A stretch of 64,000 nt of DNA from assembly GCF_016919005.1 (NCBI RefSeq), contig NZ_JAFFQE010000001.1, positions 434,001 through 498,000 of the forward strand, in the 5' to 3' direction. The first letter of the stretch is position 1. Each line of letters opens with the position of its first letter. The position numbers and the translations under genes are program-made. This document shows positions 18,232-27,771 of the stretch, piece after piece. The notes below the pieces were generated by a model that ran no database searches, was not told the origin of the DNA, and saw only the letters and a list, made by a program, of their open reading frames with translations. The DNA comes from Desulfopila inferna. Lineage in GTDB: Bacteria; Desulfobacterota; Desulfobulbia; Desulfobulbales; Desulfocapsaceae.

Positions 18232-18615
18232 ATGGAGACACCTAAGTCGGAAAAAAGATCTGCACGACCAGACCCGGAAGAGCTTAAGGAACTGCTGGAA
18301 AAGGAGTCCGATTCTGCCGATGACATGCCGCGCCAGGGCAATGGCTCACTCTCATCGCGCGGGCTGGATTTCCTCTACGATGTACCTCTGCAGGTTTCTG
18401 TTGAGGTGGGCCGGTGCAAGATTCTGCTCAAGGACCTGCTCAGCATGTCGGAAGGTTATGTAATTGAGCTTGAAAAGCTGGCCGGCGAACCACTTGACCT
18501 GTTCGTTAATTCGAGACTGATCGCTCATGGTGAGGCTGTTCTCGTCGGCGAGAAATTTGGTATTCGTTTAACGGATGTGGTCAGTACCAGCGACAGGGTT
18601 GAAAAACTGGGTTGA
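18232..18615 (+). CDS. fliN: flagellar motor switch protein FliN
   Basis: The protein has 127 residues. The acidic N-terminal 45 residues are followed by a SpoA domain (DVPLQVSVEVGRCKILLKDL, then FVNSRLIAHGEAVLVGEKFG), typical of FliN. It completes the bottom of the C ring and docks FliH for export. Confidence 0.95.
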   Translation: METPKSEKRSARPDPEELKELLEKESDSADDMPRQGNGSLSSRGLDFLYDVPLQVSVEVGRCKILLKDLLSMSEGYVIELEKLAGEPLDLFVNSRLIAHGEAVLVGEKFGIRLTDVVSTSDRVEKLG

Positions 18616-18620
18616 ATATC

Positions 18621-19010
18621 ATGTATCCACGAACTGTTACTATACCTTCCTTTTCATTCCTCGCAACCGTTGTCTCCAGCAGTTGTGCGCATGCAGCCGA
18701 ATACGATGCGGTGAGCTCCGGCTTGCGCATGCTCTGGGGACTGCTGATCGTATTAGCAATAATGTTCGTGCTGTATACCTTGCTCCGCAAGCGCGTTTCT
18801 GCATTCCAGCAGCAGGGTAAAGGTATTATAAAGGTTATCGAAATCAAACATATTCCACCCAAAAAATCATTGCTGCTGATAGAGGTTCGCGGCAGGGAGT
18901 TCCTGGTTGGAGCAGGAAGTGATGCCATAACCACCATCATTCCTCTGCAGCATGGTGCATCCTTTCCCTCTATCCTTGAAAAAACTCAAGAGAAACGGCA
19001 GCATCCATGA
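18621..19010 (+). CDS. fliO: flagellar export apparatus protein FliO
   Basis: The protein has about 129 residues from ATG 18621; a TTG at 18612 overlapping fliN is an alternative. It has a signal-like N-terminus, one membrane helix (MLWGLLIVLAIMFVLYTLL) and a short cytoplasmic domain (IEVRGREFLVGAGSDAITTI). FliO helps assemble the FliP5 ring. It is poorly conserved, and its place between fliN and fliP is strong support. Confidence 0.85.
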   Translation: MYPRTVTIPSFSFLATVVSSSCAHAAEYDAVSSGLRMLWGLLIVLAIMFVLYTLLRKRVSAFQQQGKGIIKVIEIKHIPPKKSLLLIEVRGREFLVGAGSDAITTIIPLQHGASFPSILEKTQEKRQHP

Positions 19011-19765
19011 AATCTTCAGCACCTGCTCTTTTCCTTGCGGCGATAACGCTTCTTGCTGTTATTGCGCTGCCGTCAATCTCTACGGCAGTCGGCCTGCCGA
19101 CCTTGACCTTCGGTGTTGAAGACGCCGAGAGCACCACCCAGGTTTCAAGCGCTCTACAGGTTCTTTTTCTCCTCACCATATTATCGATTGCACCTGCGAT
19201 TCTGCTGATGATGACCAGTTTCAGTCGTATTGTCATTGTTCTTGGCTTTGTCAGAATGGCAATGGGAACAAACAATATGCCGCCGACTCAGGTTGTAATC
19301 GGGCTTTCCCTGTTCCTGACCTTCTTTATTATGTCGCCGACCCTGAACGCGATTAACAACGAGGCCCTACAGCCCTATCTCAGCGAAGAGATCAGCCAGC
19401 AGGAAGCACTTGAAAATGCCCTCGAACCTATGCGTGACTTTATGTTTTCCCACGTCATGGAGGCGGAACTTGCTCTCCTCAGCGATCTGACCCTGGAAGC
19501 TGAGCCTCTAGACAAGGAGGATATTCCCACCATGACCCTGATCCCGGCGTTCATGCTTTCCGAGTTGAAGAGAGCCTTTCAGATGGGATTTATGATTTAT
19601 ATCCCTTTCCTGGTCATTGACATGATCGTGGCCTCGGTGCTGATGTCCATGGGGATGATGATGCTTCCGCCGGTAATTATTTCCATGCCCTTCAAGCTTC
19701 TGCTATTTGTTCTTATCGACGGCTGGGGCCTTGTCGCCGGATCACTGCTGAAGAGCTTCGGTTAG
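19007..19765 (+). CDS. fliP: flagellar type III export gate protein FliP
   Basis: The protein has 252 residues. A cleavable signal peptide is followed by the conserved blocks ILLMMTSFSRIVIVLGFVR and AFMLSELKRAFQMGFMIYIP. The ATG overlaps the fliO stop (ATGA). FliP forms the core of the export gate with FliQ and FliR. Confidence 0.97.
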   Translation: MKSSAPALFLAAITLLAVIALPSISTAVGLPTLTFGVEDAESTTQVSSALQVLFLLTILSIAPAILLMMTSFSRIVIVLGFVRMAMGTNNMPPTQVVIGLSLFLTFFIMSPTLNAINNEALQPYLSEEISQQEALENALEPMRDFMFSHVMEAELALLSDLTLEAEPLDKEDIPTMTLIPAFMLSELKRAFQMGFMIYIPFLVIDMIVASVLMSMGMMMLPPVIISMPFKLLLFVLIDGWGLVAGSLLKSFG

Positions 19766-19774
19766 GAGTAACAA

Positions 19775-20038
19775 ATGACATCTGATCTCGCTGTAAATGT
19801 ATGCATGAAAGCCATCCAGACGATTTTTATGTGCGCCGGACCAATGCTTATTGCCGGCCTGATCGTTGGCCTGATAGTCTCCATTCTCCAGGCGGCCACC
19901 CAGGTAAATGAACAGACCCTTACTTTCATCCCCAAAATTGTCTCTGTTTTCCTGACGCTGCTCCTCTTCGGCCCCTGGATAATTAATACGCTGACAAATT
20001 TTTCTCTGGGGATCTTTGAGACCCTTGCCACGTTTTAA
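19775..20038 (+). CDS. fliQ: flagellar type III export gate protein FliQ
   Basis: The protein has 87 residues and two membrane helices, with the family motif ATQVNEQTLTFIPKI. AGGAG precedes the start. FliQ wraps the FliP/FliR core. Confidence 0.96.
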   Translation: MTSDLAVNVCMKAIQTIFMCAGPMLIAGLIVGLIVSILQAATQVNEQTLTFIPKIVSVFLTLLLFGPWIINTLTNFSLGIFETLATF

Positions 20039-20046
20039 GGGATCCA

Positions 20047-20826
20047 GTGTATCTCGATCTCCTGCCGGTTGAACAGTTTCAGAACTTTGCCGTCTGCACT
20101 TCCAGAGTAGCCGGTTTTCTGACGGCAATACCGGTATACTTCGGAGCGCAGACACCGATGAGGCTGAAAGCAGGACTGGTCATAGCACTCTCCCTCGTCC
20201 TTTTTCCGCTGCTGCAGCCTTATGTTGTCGATGTAGATTTCAGACCACCGGCATTTCTCCTTCTGGTTATCAATGAAACCCTGCTCGGCATGATGATCGG
20301 TCTCATCGCTCGTTTTATCTTTATATCGGTCGAGTTTGGCGGCACTATTATCGGCTATCAGATGGGATTTGCGGCGGCAAATATTTTCGACCCTCAAAAT
20401 CAGCGTCAGACCGCACTTATCTCACAATTCCAGAACGTATTTGCAATTTTGATTTTTCTTTCCCTGGACATACACCATTATTTCATCCGGACTGCAGTTC
20501 ATTCCTATGAAGTTCTGCCCCCAGGAAATCTCAACTTCAGCGGCGAGGCCGTTCCCTATCTTGTCGAGCTTTCCACCAGGATGTTTATCCTGGGCGCTCA
20601 ATTCAGTGCACCAATCCTCGTTATCCTGTTGCTGTCCGGGCTTATCCTGGGCATTCTCTCCCGCACCTTTCCGCAACTCAATGTATTCCTGCTCTCCTTC
20701 CCCATCAACATTGGTATTTCTTTCGCCGTCATTGGTTTGACTTTAGGACTGGTAAAGATCCTTTTAAGTCGGGAATTTGACATGCTGCCGGATCGAATGT
20801 TCTCCCTGCTGCAGTATCTCAATTGA
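20047..20826 (+). CDS. fliR: flagellar type III export gate protein FliR
   Basis: The protein has 259 residues and about six membrane helices, a standard FliR. It starts with GTG at 20047 after AAGGGA. The conserved C-terminal part FPQLNVFLLSFPINIGISF is intact. The TGA stop at 20824-20826 overlaps the first base pairs of a repeat element, and the 12-bp sequence around it is repeated at 20955-20966. Confidence 0.95.
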   Translation: MYLDLLPVEQFQNFAVCTSRVAGFLTAIPVYFGAQTPMRLKAGLVIALSLVLFPLLQPYVVDVDFRPPAFLLLVINETLLGMMIGLIARFIFISVEFGGTIIGYQMGFAAANIFDPQNQRQTALISQFQNVFAILIFLSLDIHHYFIRTAVHSYEVLPPGNLNFSGEAVPYLVELSTRMFILGAQFSAPILVILLLSGLILGILSRTFPQLNVFLLSFPINIGISFAVIGLTLGLVKILLSREFDMLPDRMFSLLQYLN

Positions 20827-20957
20827 TGGCATCGCGATAAGCACCCGCGTAAGGGCATAAACTCCGACTTCGAGAAAGCCCGATCTCCGGCGTTGCCTTG
20901 TACATCGATCTTTTTATCTAGCTATCTGACATCGTGATGACTTTTCACGAATCCATC
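20825..20957 (+). mobile_element. MITE-like intergenic element with target duplication
   Basis: The left end GATGGCATCGCGATAAGC (20825-20842) is an imperfect inverted copy of the right end GACTTTTCACGAATCCATC (20939-20957). The flanks carry a direct repeat: ATCTCAATTGAT occurs at 20816-20827 and again at 20955-20966. At least TCAATT directly abuts both ends, as a target-site duplication would. The core GGGCATAAACTCCGACTTCG starts at 20853. There is no coding capacity. The element lies between fliR and the sigma-54 promoter of flhB. Confidence 0.65.
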
Positions 20958-20995
20958 TCAATTGATTTAATACTACTTTTTTCCGTAATTTAATC

Positions 20996-21011
20996 TGGCG
21001 TTTTTCTTGCA
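20996..21011 (+). promoter_or_regulatory. sigma-54 promoter for the flhB operon
   Basis: TGGCGTTTTTCTTGCA matches the RpoN consensus very well: GG at 20997-20998, GC at 21009-21010. It is 66 bases before flhB, so flhB-flhA-flhF-flhG-fliA would be a separate sigma-54 unit from fliR and its upstream genes. Confidence 0.75.
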
Positions 21012-21076
21012 GCTAGCAAATCTTGTCACACCATTAACAAAATGATCTATTTAACAAAACTCAATGAGTTTTTTAT

Positions 21077-22144
21077 ATGGCGGCAGAGAACCAGGCAGGC
21101 GAACGCACCGAAGAAGCAACGGCAAAACGGAGGAATGATTTCCGTGAAAAAGGCCAGGTTGCACAAAGCAAAGAAGTGCATACTGCCGCCATTTTCACCA
21201 TTCTTCTTCTCTTTTGGGTTTTATATCTCCCCATATTTATAACTGAATTCACAACCATACTGACACTGATACTGGAGGCCGGCGCCGATATCATCATAAC
21301 ACCTGCCAAGACAATGGAGCTTGCTTTTTACCTGGCACAAAAGCTGGGTCTGCTGCTCGCCCCCCTCTTCGTCCTTGTTCTCATAATCGGTTTTTTTTCG
21401 TCTTTCTTCCAGATTGGCTGGCTTTTCACCACTAAACCGTTTCAGCCTGATATTAACAAGTTCAATCCCATTACCGGTGTTGGCAGAATCTTTTCTAAAA
21501 AATCCATCGTCGAACTGATAAAGTCTATTTTTAAAATCATATTAATAGGATGGGTCGCTTACTCCACTGTCGCCAATAATTTCGAACAGGCCCTCACTCT
21601 GGTGGACAGCAGCATCTCCGAGACCTTGAGATTTTTAGGGAGGACCGCAGGTGTTATTCTTGCCAAGGTCTGTGCCGTACTCATTCTGCTCGCCTTTATC
21701 GATCTCATCTTCGTCCGCTATGAGATGGAGGAGAAGATGAAAATGACCAAACAGGAGGTAAAGGAGGAACATAAGGAATCCGAAGGCGATCCTCTGGTCA
21801 AATCTCAGATTCGTGCTATACAGCGCCAGATGGCGCAAAAGAGGATGATGGCAGAGGTCCCGCATGCCGATGTCATTATCACCAATCCCACCCATATTTC
21901 TGTTGCTGTTCGCTATGATTCCGGCAAGATGGACGCTCCCGTCGTGCTGGCAAAGGGAGCCGGGGTCATCGCCATGAATATCCGCACGATAGCCAGGGAT
22001 AACAATATTCCCATCATCGAAAACCCGCCTGTGGCTCGCTTATTGCATACTGTGGAGCTGGGTGCTGCCATTCCTGAAGAACTTTTCAAGGCAGTCGCTG
22101 AAATTCTCGCACATGTCTACTCATTGAAAGGAAAGAGCATATAA
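21077..22144 (+). CDS. flhB: flagellar export switch protein FlhB
   Basis: The protein has 355 residues: N-terminal charged start, four membrane helices to about residue 210, then the cytoplasmic domain. The self-cleavage motif NPTH is at residues 270-273 and is followed by the conserved AVRYD. Cleavage between N and P lets FlhB switch export from hook to filament subunits under FliK control. The ribosome site is weak. flhA starts within its stop codon (TAATG). Confidence 0.97.
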   Translation: MAAENQAGERTEEATAKRRNDFREKGQVAQSKEVHTAAIFTILLLFWVLYLPIFITEFTTILTLILEAGADIIITPAKTMELAFYLAQKLGLLLAPLFVLVLIIGFFSSFFQIGWLFTTKPFQPDINKFNPITGVGRIFSKKSIVELIKSIFKIILIGWVAYSTVANNFEQALTLVDSSISETLRFLGRTAGVILAKVCAVLILLAFIDLIFVRYEMEEKMKMTKQEVKEEHKESEGDPLVKSQIRAIQRQMAQKRMMAEVPHADVIITNPTHISVAVRYDSGKMDAPVVLAKGAGVIAMNIRTIARDNNIPIIENPPVARLLHTVELGAAIPEELFKAVAEILAHVYSLKGKSI

Positions 22145-24240
22145 TGGCAATCTCCGGCCTGCAGAACAGATTCAACGTCAACCAGCTGAAGTTTTTTGCG
22201 GGAAGAAGCAACGTTGTGGTATCGCTGGGTTTCGTTTCTATTCTGATGATCATGATCATCCCTTTGCCGCCGCTGCTCATCGATCTTTTTCTTTCGGCCA
22301 ACATCACTCTGGCCCTGCTCATACTGGTCATCACCCTATATACCGTCAAGGCCGTGGAGTTCTCTATTTTCCCCTCCATTCTCCTTACCGCCACTCTATT
22401 CAGGCTCTCTCTCAATGTGGCCTCGACGCGCCTGATACTCCTCAGGGGAGATCAGGGACCGGAAGCAGCAGGAACTGTGATCCAGTCATTTGGCCAATTT
22501 GTGGTGGGAGGCAACTATGTTGTCGGAATTGTCGTCTTTGCCATTCTCGTTCTCATTAATTTTATGGTTATCACCAAAGGCGCCGGCAGGGTTGCTGAAG
22601 TGGCCGCACGATTCACTCTCGACGGTATGCCCGGTAAACAGATGGCCATCGACGCCGATCTCAATGCCGGACTTATCGATGAAGACCAGGCACGGCAGAG
22701 GCGGGAAGATATATCCAACGAAGCAGCCTTTCACGGCGCCATGGACGGTGCCTCGAAATTCGTCAAGGGTGATGCCATAGCTGGCATTATCATAACCCTT
22801 ATCAATATTGGCGCGGGATTTGTCATCGGTGTCCTGCAAAAGGGCATGCCGATCGCCGAAGCTGCACAGATTTATACCATCCTGACCGTGGGGGACGGCC
22901 TGGTCGGCCAGATACCGGCGCTCATTATTTCGGCATCCGCCGGTTTGCTGGTCACCAGGGCCACCGGGAAAAAAGACTTCGGCACCGATCTTCACACCCA
23001 GTTTACCACCTATTCTATTGCCTTATGGGTCGTTGCCGCAATTCTGCTGATTTTTGCCTTGATTCCCGGTCTGCCCTTTCTGCCTTTTCTGGCAATCTCC
23101 ATTTCGCTCGCAGCGCTGGCCTACTATCTGGATAAAAAGAAAGTAACTGAGGCGTTGATCCCCGAAGAGAAAAAAGAAGGACCTCCGGTACGCACCACCG
23201 AAAATTATGAAGAAATGCTCAATGTGGATCTCCTCGAGCTTGAGGTCGGCTACGGACTTATCCCCTTCGTCGATTCCAATCAGGATGGGGAATTGCTGAC
23301 CCGCATTCAGTCAATCCGTAAACAGTTCGCTATCAACAATGGGTTTATTGTCCCTCCGATCCATATAAAAGACAACCTGCAGCTCAATCCCAATCAGTAC
23401 ACCCTCGCCCTGAAAGGCATTCAGGTTGCCGAAGCGGAGATTCTTCCAGGGTATTTCATGGCAATGGATCCGGGCATCGTTACCGAAAAGATTCCCGGAA
23501 TAGACACGGTCGAACCGGCATTCGGCCTGCCGGCAATCTGGATCAGTGAGGATAAGAAAGAAAGGTCCCAGATAGCGGGTTATACCGTAGTCGACTGTAC
23601 CACGGTCATGACCACGCATATTACCGAAGTCATAAAAAAACATGCTCATGAACTCATCGGCCGGCAGGAAGTACAGAACCTTCTCGACAATCTCCTGAAA
23701 TCCTATCCCAAACTGGTGGAGGAGCTGGTCCCCGCTGTCCTCTCCCTGGGGACCATCATGAGGGTTCTGCAAAACCTGCTCAGGGAAGGCGTCTCCATAC
23801 GTGATCTTCGTACAATTCTTGAAACAATGGCTGATTGGGCTCCTGTCACCCAGGATACCGATATTTTGACAGAATACGTCCGCCATGCCCTTTCCCGGAC
23901 TATCTGTTCACAGCTTGTCGATAATGGCGTCATACCGCTGATGACCCTTGCCAAGGAGGTGGAGGATAAAATACAGCAGGCTATCCAGCATCGTGAGCAG
24001 GGCAGCTATCTTGCAATAGACCCGCCAACGGCACAGAAAATACTCGATGCAATCGGCGAGACAAGTAATGTTTTCCAGGGAGGCCATATGCCTACCCTGC
24101 TCGTTGCTCCGCAGATACGGCCTCATGTACGCAGTTTGACGGAGAGATATTATCCGGCGCTGACGATTATTTCTCATAATGAGATCGCGCCTGATTTGAA
24201 AGTTAAATCTTTAGGGACAGTGACGATCGATGCAAGTTAA
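22144..24240 (+). CDS. flhA: flagellar export gate protein FlhA
   Basis: The protein has 698 residues, full length. The N-terminal half has about eight membrane helices with the FHIPEP signature region (STRLILLRG, then GRVAEVAARFTLDGMPGKQM). The C-terminal half is the cytoplasmic ring that docks chaperone-substrate complexes. The gene overlaps flhF by 11 bases. Confidence 0.97.
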   Translation: MAISGLQNRFNVNQLKFFAGRSNVVVSLGFVSILMIMIIPLPPLLIDLFLSANITLALLILVITLYTVKAVEFSIFPSILLTATLFRLSLNVASTRLILLRGDQGPEAAGTVIQSFGQFVVGGNYVVGIVVFAILVLINFMVITKGAGRVAEVAARFTLDGMPGKQMAIDADLNAGLIDEDQARQRREDISNEAAFHGAMDGASKFVKGDAIAGIIITLINIGAGFVIGVLQKGMPIAEAAQIYTILTVGDGLVGQIPALIISASAGLLVTRATGKKDFGTDLHTQFTTYSIALWVVAAILLIFALIPGLPFLPFLAISISLAALAYYLDKKKVTEALIPEEKKEGPPVRTTENYEEMLNVDLLELEVGYGLIPFVDSNQDGELLTRIQSIRKQFAINNGFIVPPIHIKDNLQLNPNQYTLALKGIQVAEAEILPGYFMAMDPGIVTEKIPGIDTVEPAFGLPAIWISEDKKERSQIAGYTVVDCTTVMTTHITEVIKKHAHELIGRQEVQNLLDNLLKSYPKLVEELVPAVLSLGTIMRVLQNLLREGVSIRDLRTILETMADWAPVTQDTDILTEYVRHALSRTICSQLVDNGVIPLMTLAKEVEDKIQQAIQHREQGSYLAIDPPTAQKILDAIGETSNVFQGGHMPTLLVAPQIRPHVRSLTERYYPALTIISHNEIAPDLKVKSLGTVTIDAS

Positions 24241-25540
24241 GGTTTTTGAAGCCGCCGACATGGCATCCGGGCTGAGAAAAGTACGTCGGGAACTCGGACC
24301 CGATGCATTGATACTTTCAACCAGAACCGTGAAAAGCGGCAAGCTGGGACTCCTCGGCAAAAATACTCTTGAGATAACGGCAGCCATCGACAAGCAATGG
24401 CCGGAGCCTCCTCCGGTTTCGGGCAATTCGGCATCCCTTTCAAGAGCCGACAAAGCGTATCGTCATAACAGTCAAAACAGCAGCAAAAACGTAAAAAATA
24501 CCGCTGAAAATGATGCCGGGCTCTCCCCTCACCCTGCTGTGGCAGCTTCAGGCCCGGGAGGCGGATTCGGCAATCCGACGGTGGATTCTCCGGCACTGCT
24601 ACGTGAATTTGATGAACTCAGGAATATGGTCAAAGGCCTTGCCGGCGAAATATCACGGATCAGTTCCAGCGCTCCTCCACTAGAAACTCCAGCAGGCAGG
24701 TTGCCAATACATAACCTTGAGCACAAACTTCGTTCTTCCTCGAGCGGAAACATCGTTGAAGAGATTTTACTCAACCGGGGAATCACCAATGAGGCGGCTC
24801 GAATTATTTCCACATTCGCAGGTGAGCGCCTCAATGAGGCTGATCTGGCGGATGCCGGTAAGGTCTATGGGTTCCTGCATACTACCCTCGCCGATATATT
24901 GACGGTGAACACTCCCGACTTCAGCGACAACAGCACTCAGAAAAGAATGGCCTTTGTCGGGCCGACAGGGGTCGGCAAAACCACAACTCTGGCCAAAATC
25001 GCCGCCAAGTACCTGTCCTCGCAGTCGAACTCCATCGCCTTGATAACCATCGACACCTACAGAATCGCCGCGGTAGAGCAGTTGAAGGTATATGGTGAAA
25101 TCATGCATCTTCCCGTAGAGGTGGTGATCACACCACAACAGCTTAAAGAGGCACTTGACAAACATCGCGGCAAAGAGCTTATTCTCATAGATACGGCAGG
25201 CAGAAGCCCGCACGATGCTCTGAGCATCATCGATCTGCAGAGTTTCTTGCCCCCCGAACTGGAGATAGACAATTACCTTGTGCTCTCCGCCACAACCCGT
25301 GACAATGAGCTATTGGAGGCATATGCCCAGTTCAATCAAATTCCTCTGCACAGCACTATTTTTACCAAGATAGATGAATGTTCCAGACTTGGCGTACTGC
25401 TGAATATTCAGGTTCAAAACGGCAATCCTATTTCCTATGTCACCAACGGACAAAGAGTACCCGAAGACATACTGGAAGCAGACAAAAACCAATTAGCACA
25501 ACTAATAATTCCATCTCCCAACGGAATCGTACATGATTAA
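24230..25540 (+). CDS. flhF: SRP-type GTPase FlhF
   Basis: The protein has 436 residues. The N-terminal B domain is basic and variable (about 1-150), and the middle is an N domain. The G domain has GPTGVGKTTTLAKIAAKYL (from about residue 244), DTYRIAAVEQLKVYGEIM and DTAGRSPHD. FlhF sets the place, often the pole, where flagella form. Pairing with FlhG directly downstream is the usual arrangement in polar flagellates, so polar placement is likely. Confidence 0.95.
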   Translation: MQVKVFEAADMASGLRKVRRELGPDALILSTRTVKSGKLGLLGKNTLEITAAIDKQWPEPPPVSGNSASLSRADKAYRHNSQNSSKNVKNTAENDAGLSPHPAVAASGPGGGFGNPTVDSPALLREFDELRNMVKGLAGEISRISSSAPPLETPAGRLPIHNLEHKLRSSSSGNIVEEILLNRGITNEAARIISTFAGERLNEADLADAGKVYGFLHTTLADILTVNTPDFSDNSTQKRMAFVGPTGVGKTTTLAKIAAKYLSSQSNSIALITIDTYRIAAVEQLKVYGEIMHLPVEVVITPQQLKEALDKHRGKELILIDTAGRSPHDALSIIDLQSFLPPELEIDNYLVLSATTRDNELLEAYAQFNQIPLHSTIFTKIDECSRLGVLLNIQVQNGNPISYVTNGQRVPEDILEADKNQLAQLIIPSPNGIVHD

Positions 25541-26441
25541 TCAAAAACAATCATCAGCCGATCAGGCACAAACACTGCGGGCCATCAATACCGGAAAATC
25601 TGCGGAAAGCATCAGCCGAAGCAACGAGGCTTTCACCCAGGTATTTTCCATCACCAGCGGCAAAGGCGGTGTCGGAAAGACGGCTGTTGTCGCTAACACC
25701 GCCGTTACTCTGGCCAAGATGGGGAAATCGGTCCTTATTCTTGATGCCGATCTGGGGCTTGCCAATGTCGATGTGGTTTTCGGGTTGGCTCCCCAATTCA
25801 ATCTTAACCATTTTTTCTCCGGTGAACACGAACTTGAAGATATAATGGTCGAAGGACCGTACGGAATAAAGATTCTGCCGGCCGGATCGGGCATACAGAA
25901 CTTCACCAGGCTGGACGGGCATCACAAAATGAGGCTGCTGGACGGCCTCGACACCATGCATGAAGATTTCGATTTTGTGCTCATCGACACCGAGGCGGGC
26001 ATCTCGGAGAACGTCACCTATTTCAACACGGCGGCCCAGGAAATACTGGTGGTCACCACCCCGGACCCGACCGCAATTACAGATGCCTATGCCCTGATGA
26101 AATTGCTCTCCACCCAGTTCCATGAAAAACACTTCAATCTCATCGTCAACCAGACGCAGAATGATGAAGAAGGCCTTGATGTGTATCGAAAAATCACTAT
26201 GGTCGCCAACCGTTACCTTGATATCTCCATCGATTATCTGGGATCGATCCCTGTTGATAAACTAATGATCGACTCTATACGAAAACAGAAAGTCTTTGTT
26301 GACATGCATCCTTCTTCTTCCATTGCCGATGCCTTCTCTTCATTGGCTGCCCGATTGTGTTCTGAAAAAACAACGACGCAGCCAAAGGGTAATCTTCAGT
26401 TTTTCTGGAAGAAACTCCTTAATCTGGGCAACAGGGAGTAA
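25533..26441 (+). CDS. flhG: MinD-like ATPase FlhG (FleN)
   Basis: The protein has 302 residues. Near the N-terminus it carries DQAQTLR (residues 10-16), the known FlhF-activating motif of FlhG. The deviant Walker A SGKGGVGKT is at about 42-50 and is followed by LDADLGLANVD. FlhG limits flagellar number by stimulating FlhF GTPase and, in some species, by restraining the sigma-54 activator. It overlaps flhF by 8 bases. Confidence 0.95.
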   Translation: MINQKQSSADQAQTLRAINTGKSAESISRSNEAFTQVFSITSGKGGVGKTAVVANTAVTLAKMGKSVLILDADLGLANVDVVFGLAPQFNLNHFFSGEHELEDIMVEGPYGIKILPAGSGIQNFTRLDGHHKMRLLDGLDTMHEDFDFVLIDTEAGISENVTYFNTAAQEILVVTTPDPTAITDAYALMKLLSTQFHEKHFNLIVNQTQNDEEGLDVYRKITMVANRYLDISIDYLGSIPVDKLMIDSIRKQKVFVDMHPSSSIADAFSSLAARLCSEKTTTQPKGNLQFFWKKLLNLGNRE

Positions 26442-26443
26442 CT

Positions 26444-27175
26444 ATGATTTATGCTAAACAGAAGCACAGCGAAGATAAGTCCAAGCTGATTCGGGATAAT
26501 ATAGAGCTTGTCGATATTCTGGTTGGACGTATGGCAACACAGGTTCCGGCATTCATGAATCGCGATGATATGCGCAGCGCCGGACTGATGGGCCTTATCG
26601 ATGCCGCCAATAAATTTGATACTTCGAAGAACATACTCTTCAAAACCTTTGCGGAATACCGGATTCGCGGCGCAATTTTCGATGAGATGAGGAAACTTGA
26701 CTGGTTTTCCAGAACCCTCAGAGACAAACAAAGCAGGGTCTCCAAGACCATGTCCTCCCTGGAGAACAAACTCGGACGCGACCCCAGCGAGGAAGAAATG
26801 GCCGGAGAAATGAAGCTTGGTCTGGAAGAATACCAGAATCTTCTCGGTCAGGTCTCCCACCTGGGCTGCGTCAGCCTGCACGAAGCACTGGACAACAGCG
26901 GAGAAGGACGTCAGTTTATTGATGAACTTGTTGATGAAAGCAAAGGCTCATCACCGGTCGATATTCTGGAAAACAGCGAAGTGACTGCCATCATTGCCGA
27001 TATTCTAGGCAATCTTCCGGAAAAAGAGAGACTGGTCATTTCACTTTATTATTATGAAGAATTAACGCAGAAGGAAATTGCCGAAGTCCTTGGGGTATCC
27101 GAAGGGAGAATTTCCCAGTTGCACAGCCAGGCACTCATTAATCTGAAAAATAAGGCTCGGACACGGCTTCACTAG
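26444..27175 (+). CDS. fliA: flagellar sigma factor FliA (sigma-28)
   Basis: The protein has 243 residues with sigma regions 2 (DMRSAGLMGLIDAANKFD), 3 and 4 (KEIAEVLGVSEGRISQLHSQ), typical of FliA/WhiG. It directs late flagellar transcription and is held back by FlgM, encoded at 33466, until hook completion. Matching promoters lie before flgF, before the gene at 32883 and before fliC. The start is 2 bases after flhG. Confidence 0.96.
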   Translation: MIYAKQKHSEDKSKLIRDNIELVDILVGRMATQVPAFMNRDDMRSAGLMGLIDAANKFDTSKNILFKTFAEYRIRGAIFDEMRKLDWFSRTLRDKQSRVSKTMSSLENKLGRDPSEEEMAGEMKLGLEEYQNLLGQVSHLGCVSLHEALDNSGEGRQFIDELVDESKGSSPVDILENSEVTAIIADILGNLPEKERLVISLYYYEELTQKEIAEVLGVSEGRISQLHSQALINLKNKARTRLH

Positions 27176-27207
27176 TAAGAATTCAGCTCTAACGGGAAAA
27201 AATTATC

Positions 27208-27621
27208 ATGATCCATATTGATACGGAAATACTCCTAACCATCACTCTTTTTCTCTGTGCGCTTATTACCATTCGTTCGATGTATTTGAGAAGACTTCTC
27301 ATCAGGGACAGGACGAAACTTGGTGAAGCCCTCACCGCCCTCGATTGTGCCGCCGCTGAACTGGAAAAACTACGGCAAATGCAAAAACGTTTCCAGAACT
27401 TCAAGGCAAACCTCAATCAGGCAGAACTCGCCACCAAAATCCAGCAGCCCCGTTTGGAGTTAAGCCGGAAAAACGGCGAGCTGCGCACTCCCGAGCGTTA
27501 TCAATATATTCATTCACTGGCTGAAAAAGGAATAAACGCCTCCGATATCGCCTCCATCCTCACCATATCCAACCAGGAGGCCGACCAGCTGGTCGCTCTT
27601 GCCAATCTTTCCCGGAATTGA
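27208..27621 (+). CDS. membrane-anchored coiled-coil protein, DUF2802-like
   Basis: The protein has 137 residues. One N-terminal membrane helix (ILLTITLFLCALITI) is followed by a coiled coil and a C-terminal helix-turn-helix-like block (YIHSLAEKGINASDIASILT, then ISNQEADQLVALA). From memory this pattern fits DUF2802 proteins, often found near fliA and chemotaxis genes. The C-terminal block is also similar to small HTH motifs, but the membrane anchor argues against a classic DNA-binding role. Function unknown. Confidence 0.7.
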   Translation: MIHIDTEILLTITLFLCALITIRSMYLRRLLIRDRTKLGEALTALDCAAAELEKLRQMQKRFQNFKANLNQAELATKIQQPRLELSRKNGELRTPERYQYIHSLAEKGINASDIASILTISNQEADQLVALANLSRN

Positions 27622-27656
27622 GTTTCTCTGAAACTCCCTAAAGCCGACATCCAATT

Positions 27657-27700
27657 CCCCGGAGGGGTAAAGTCGTATAACCGGTGGTTTCAACCACCGG
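27657..27700 (+). repeat. two tandem hairpins after the fliA operon
   Basis: CCCCGGAGGGG (27657-27667) is followed 13 bases later by a perfect 9-bp stem with 2-base loop, CCGGTGGTTTCAACCACCGG (27681-27700). No T-run follows, so this is not a standard terminator. It may be a REP-like sequence or a folded 3' end. Confidence 0.5.
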
Positions 27701-27771
27701 ACCTTGAGACGTTTACGGATAATTGATGTTCATTTCTCGTTTTTTATCACTGGTTTTGGGAAGTAAGGTAC

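Noticed and set aside
27681-27700. Perfect hairpin as a Rho-independent terminator of the fliA operon
   Set aside because: No T-run follows the stem; kept only as a repeat or folded 3' end.
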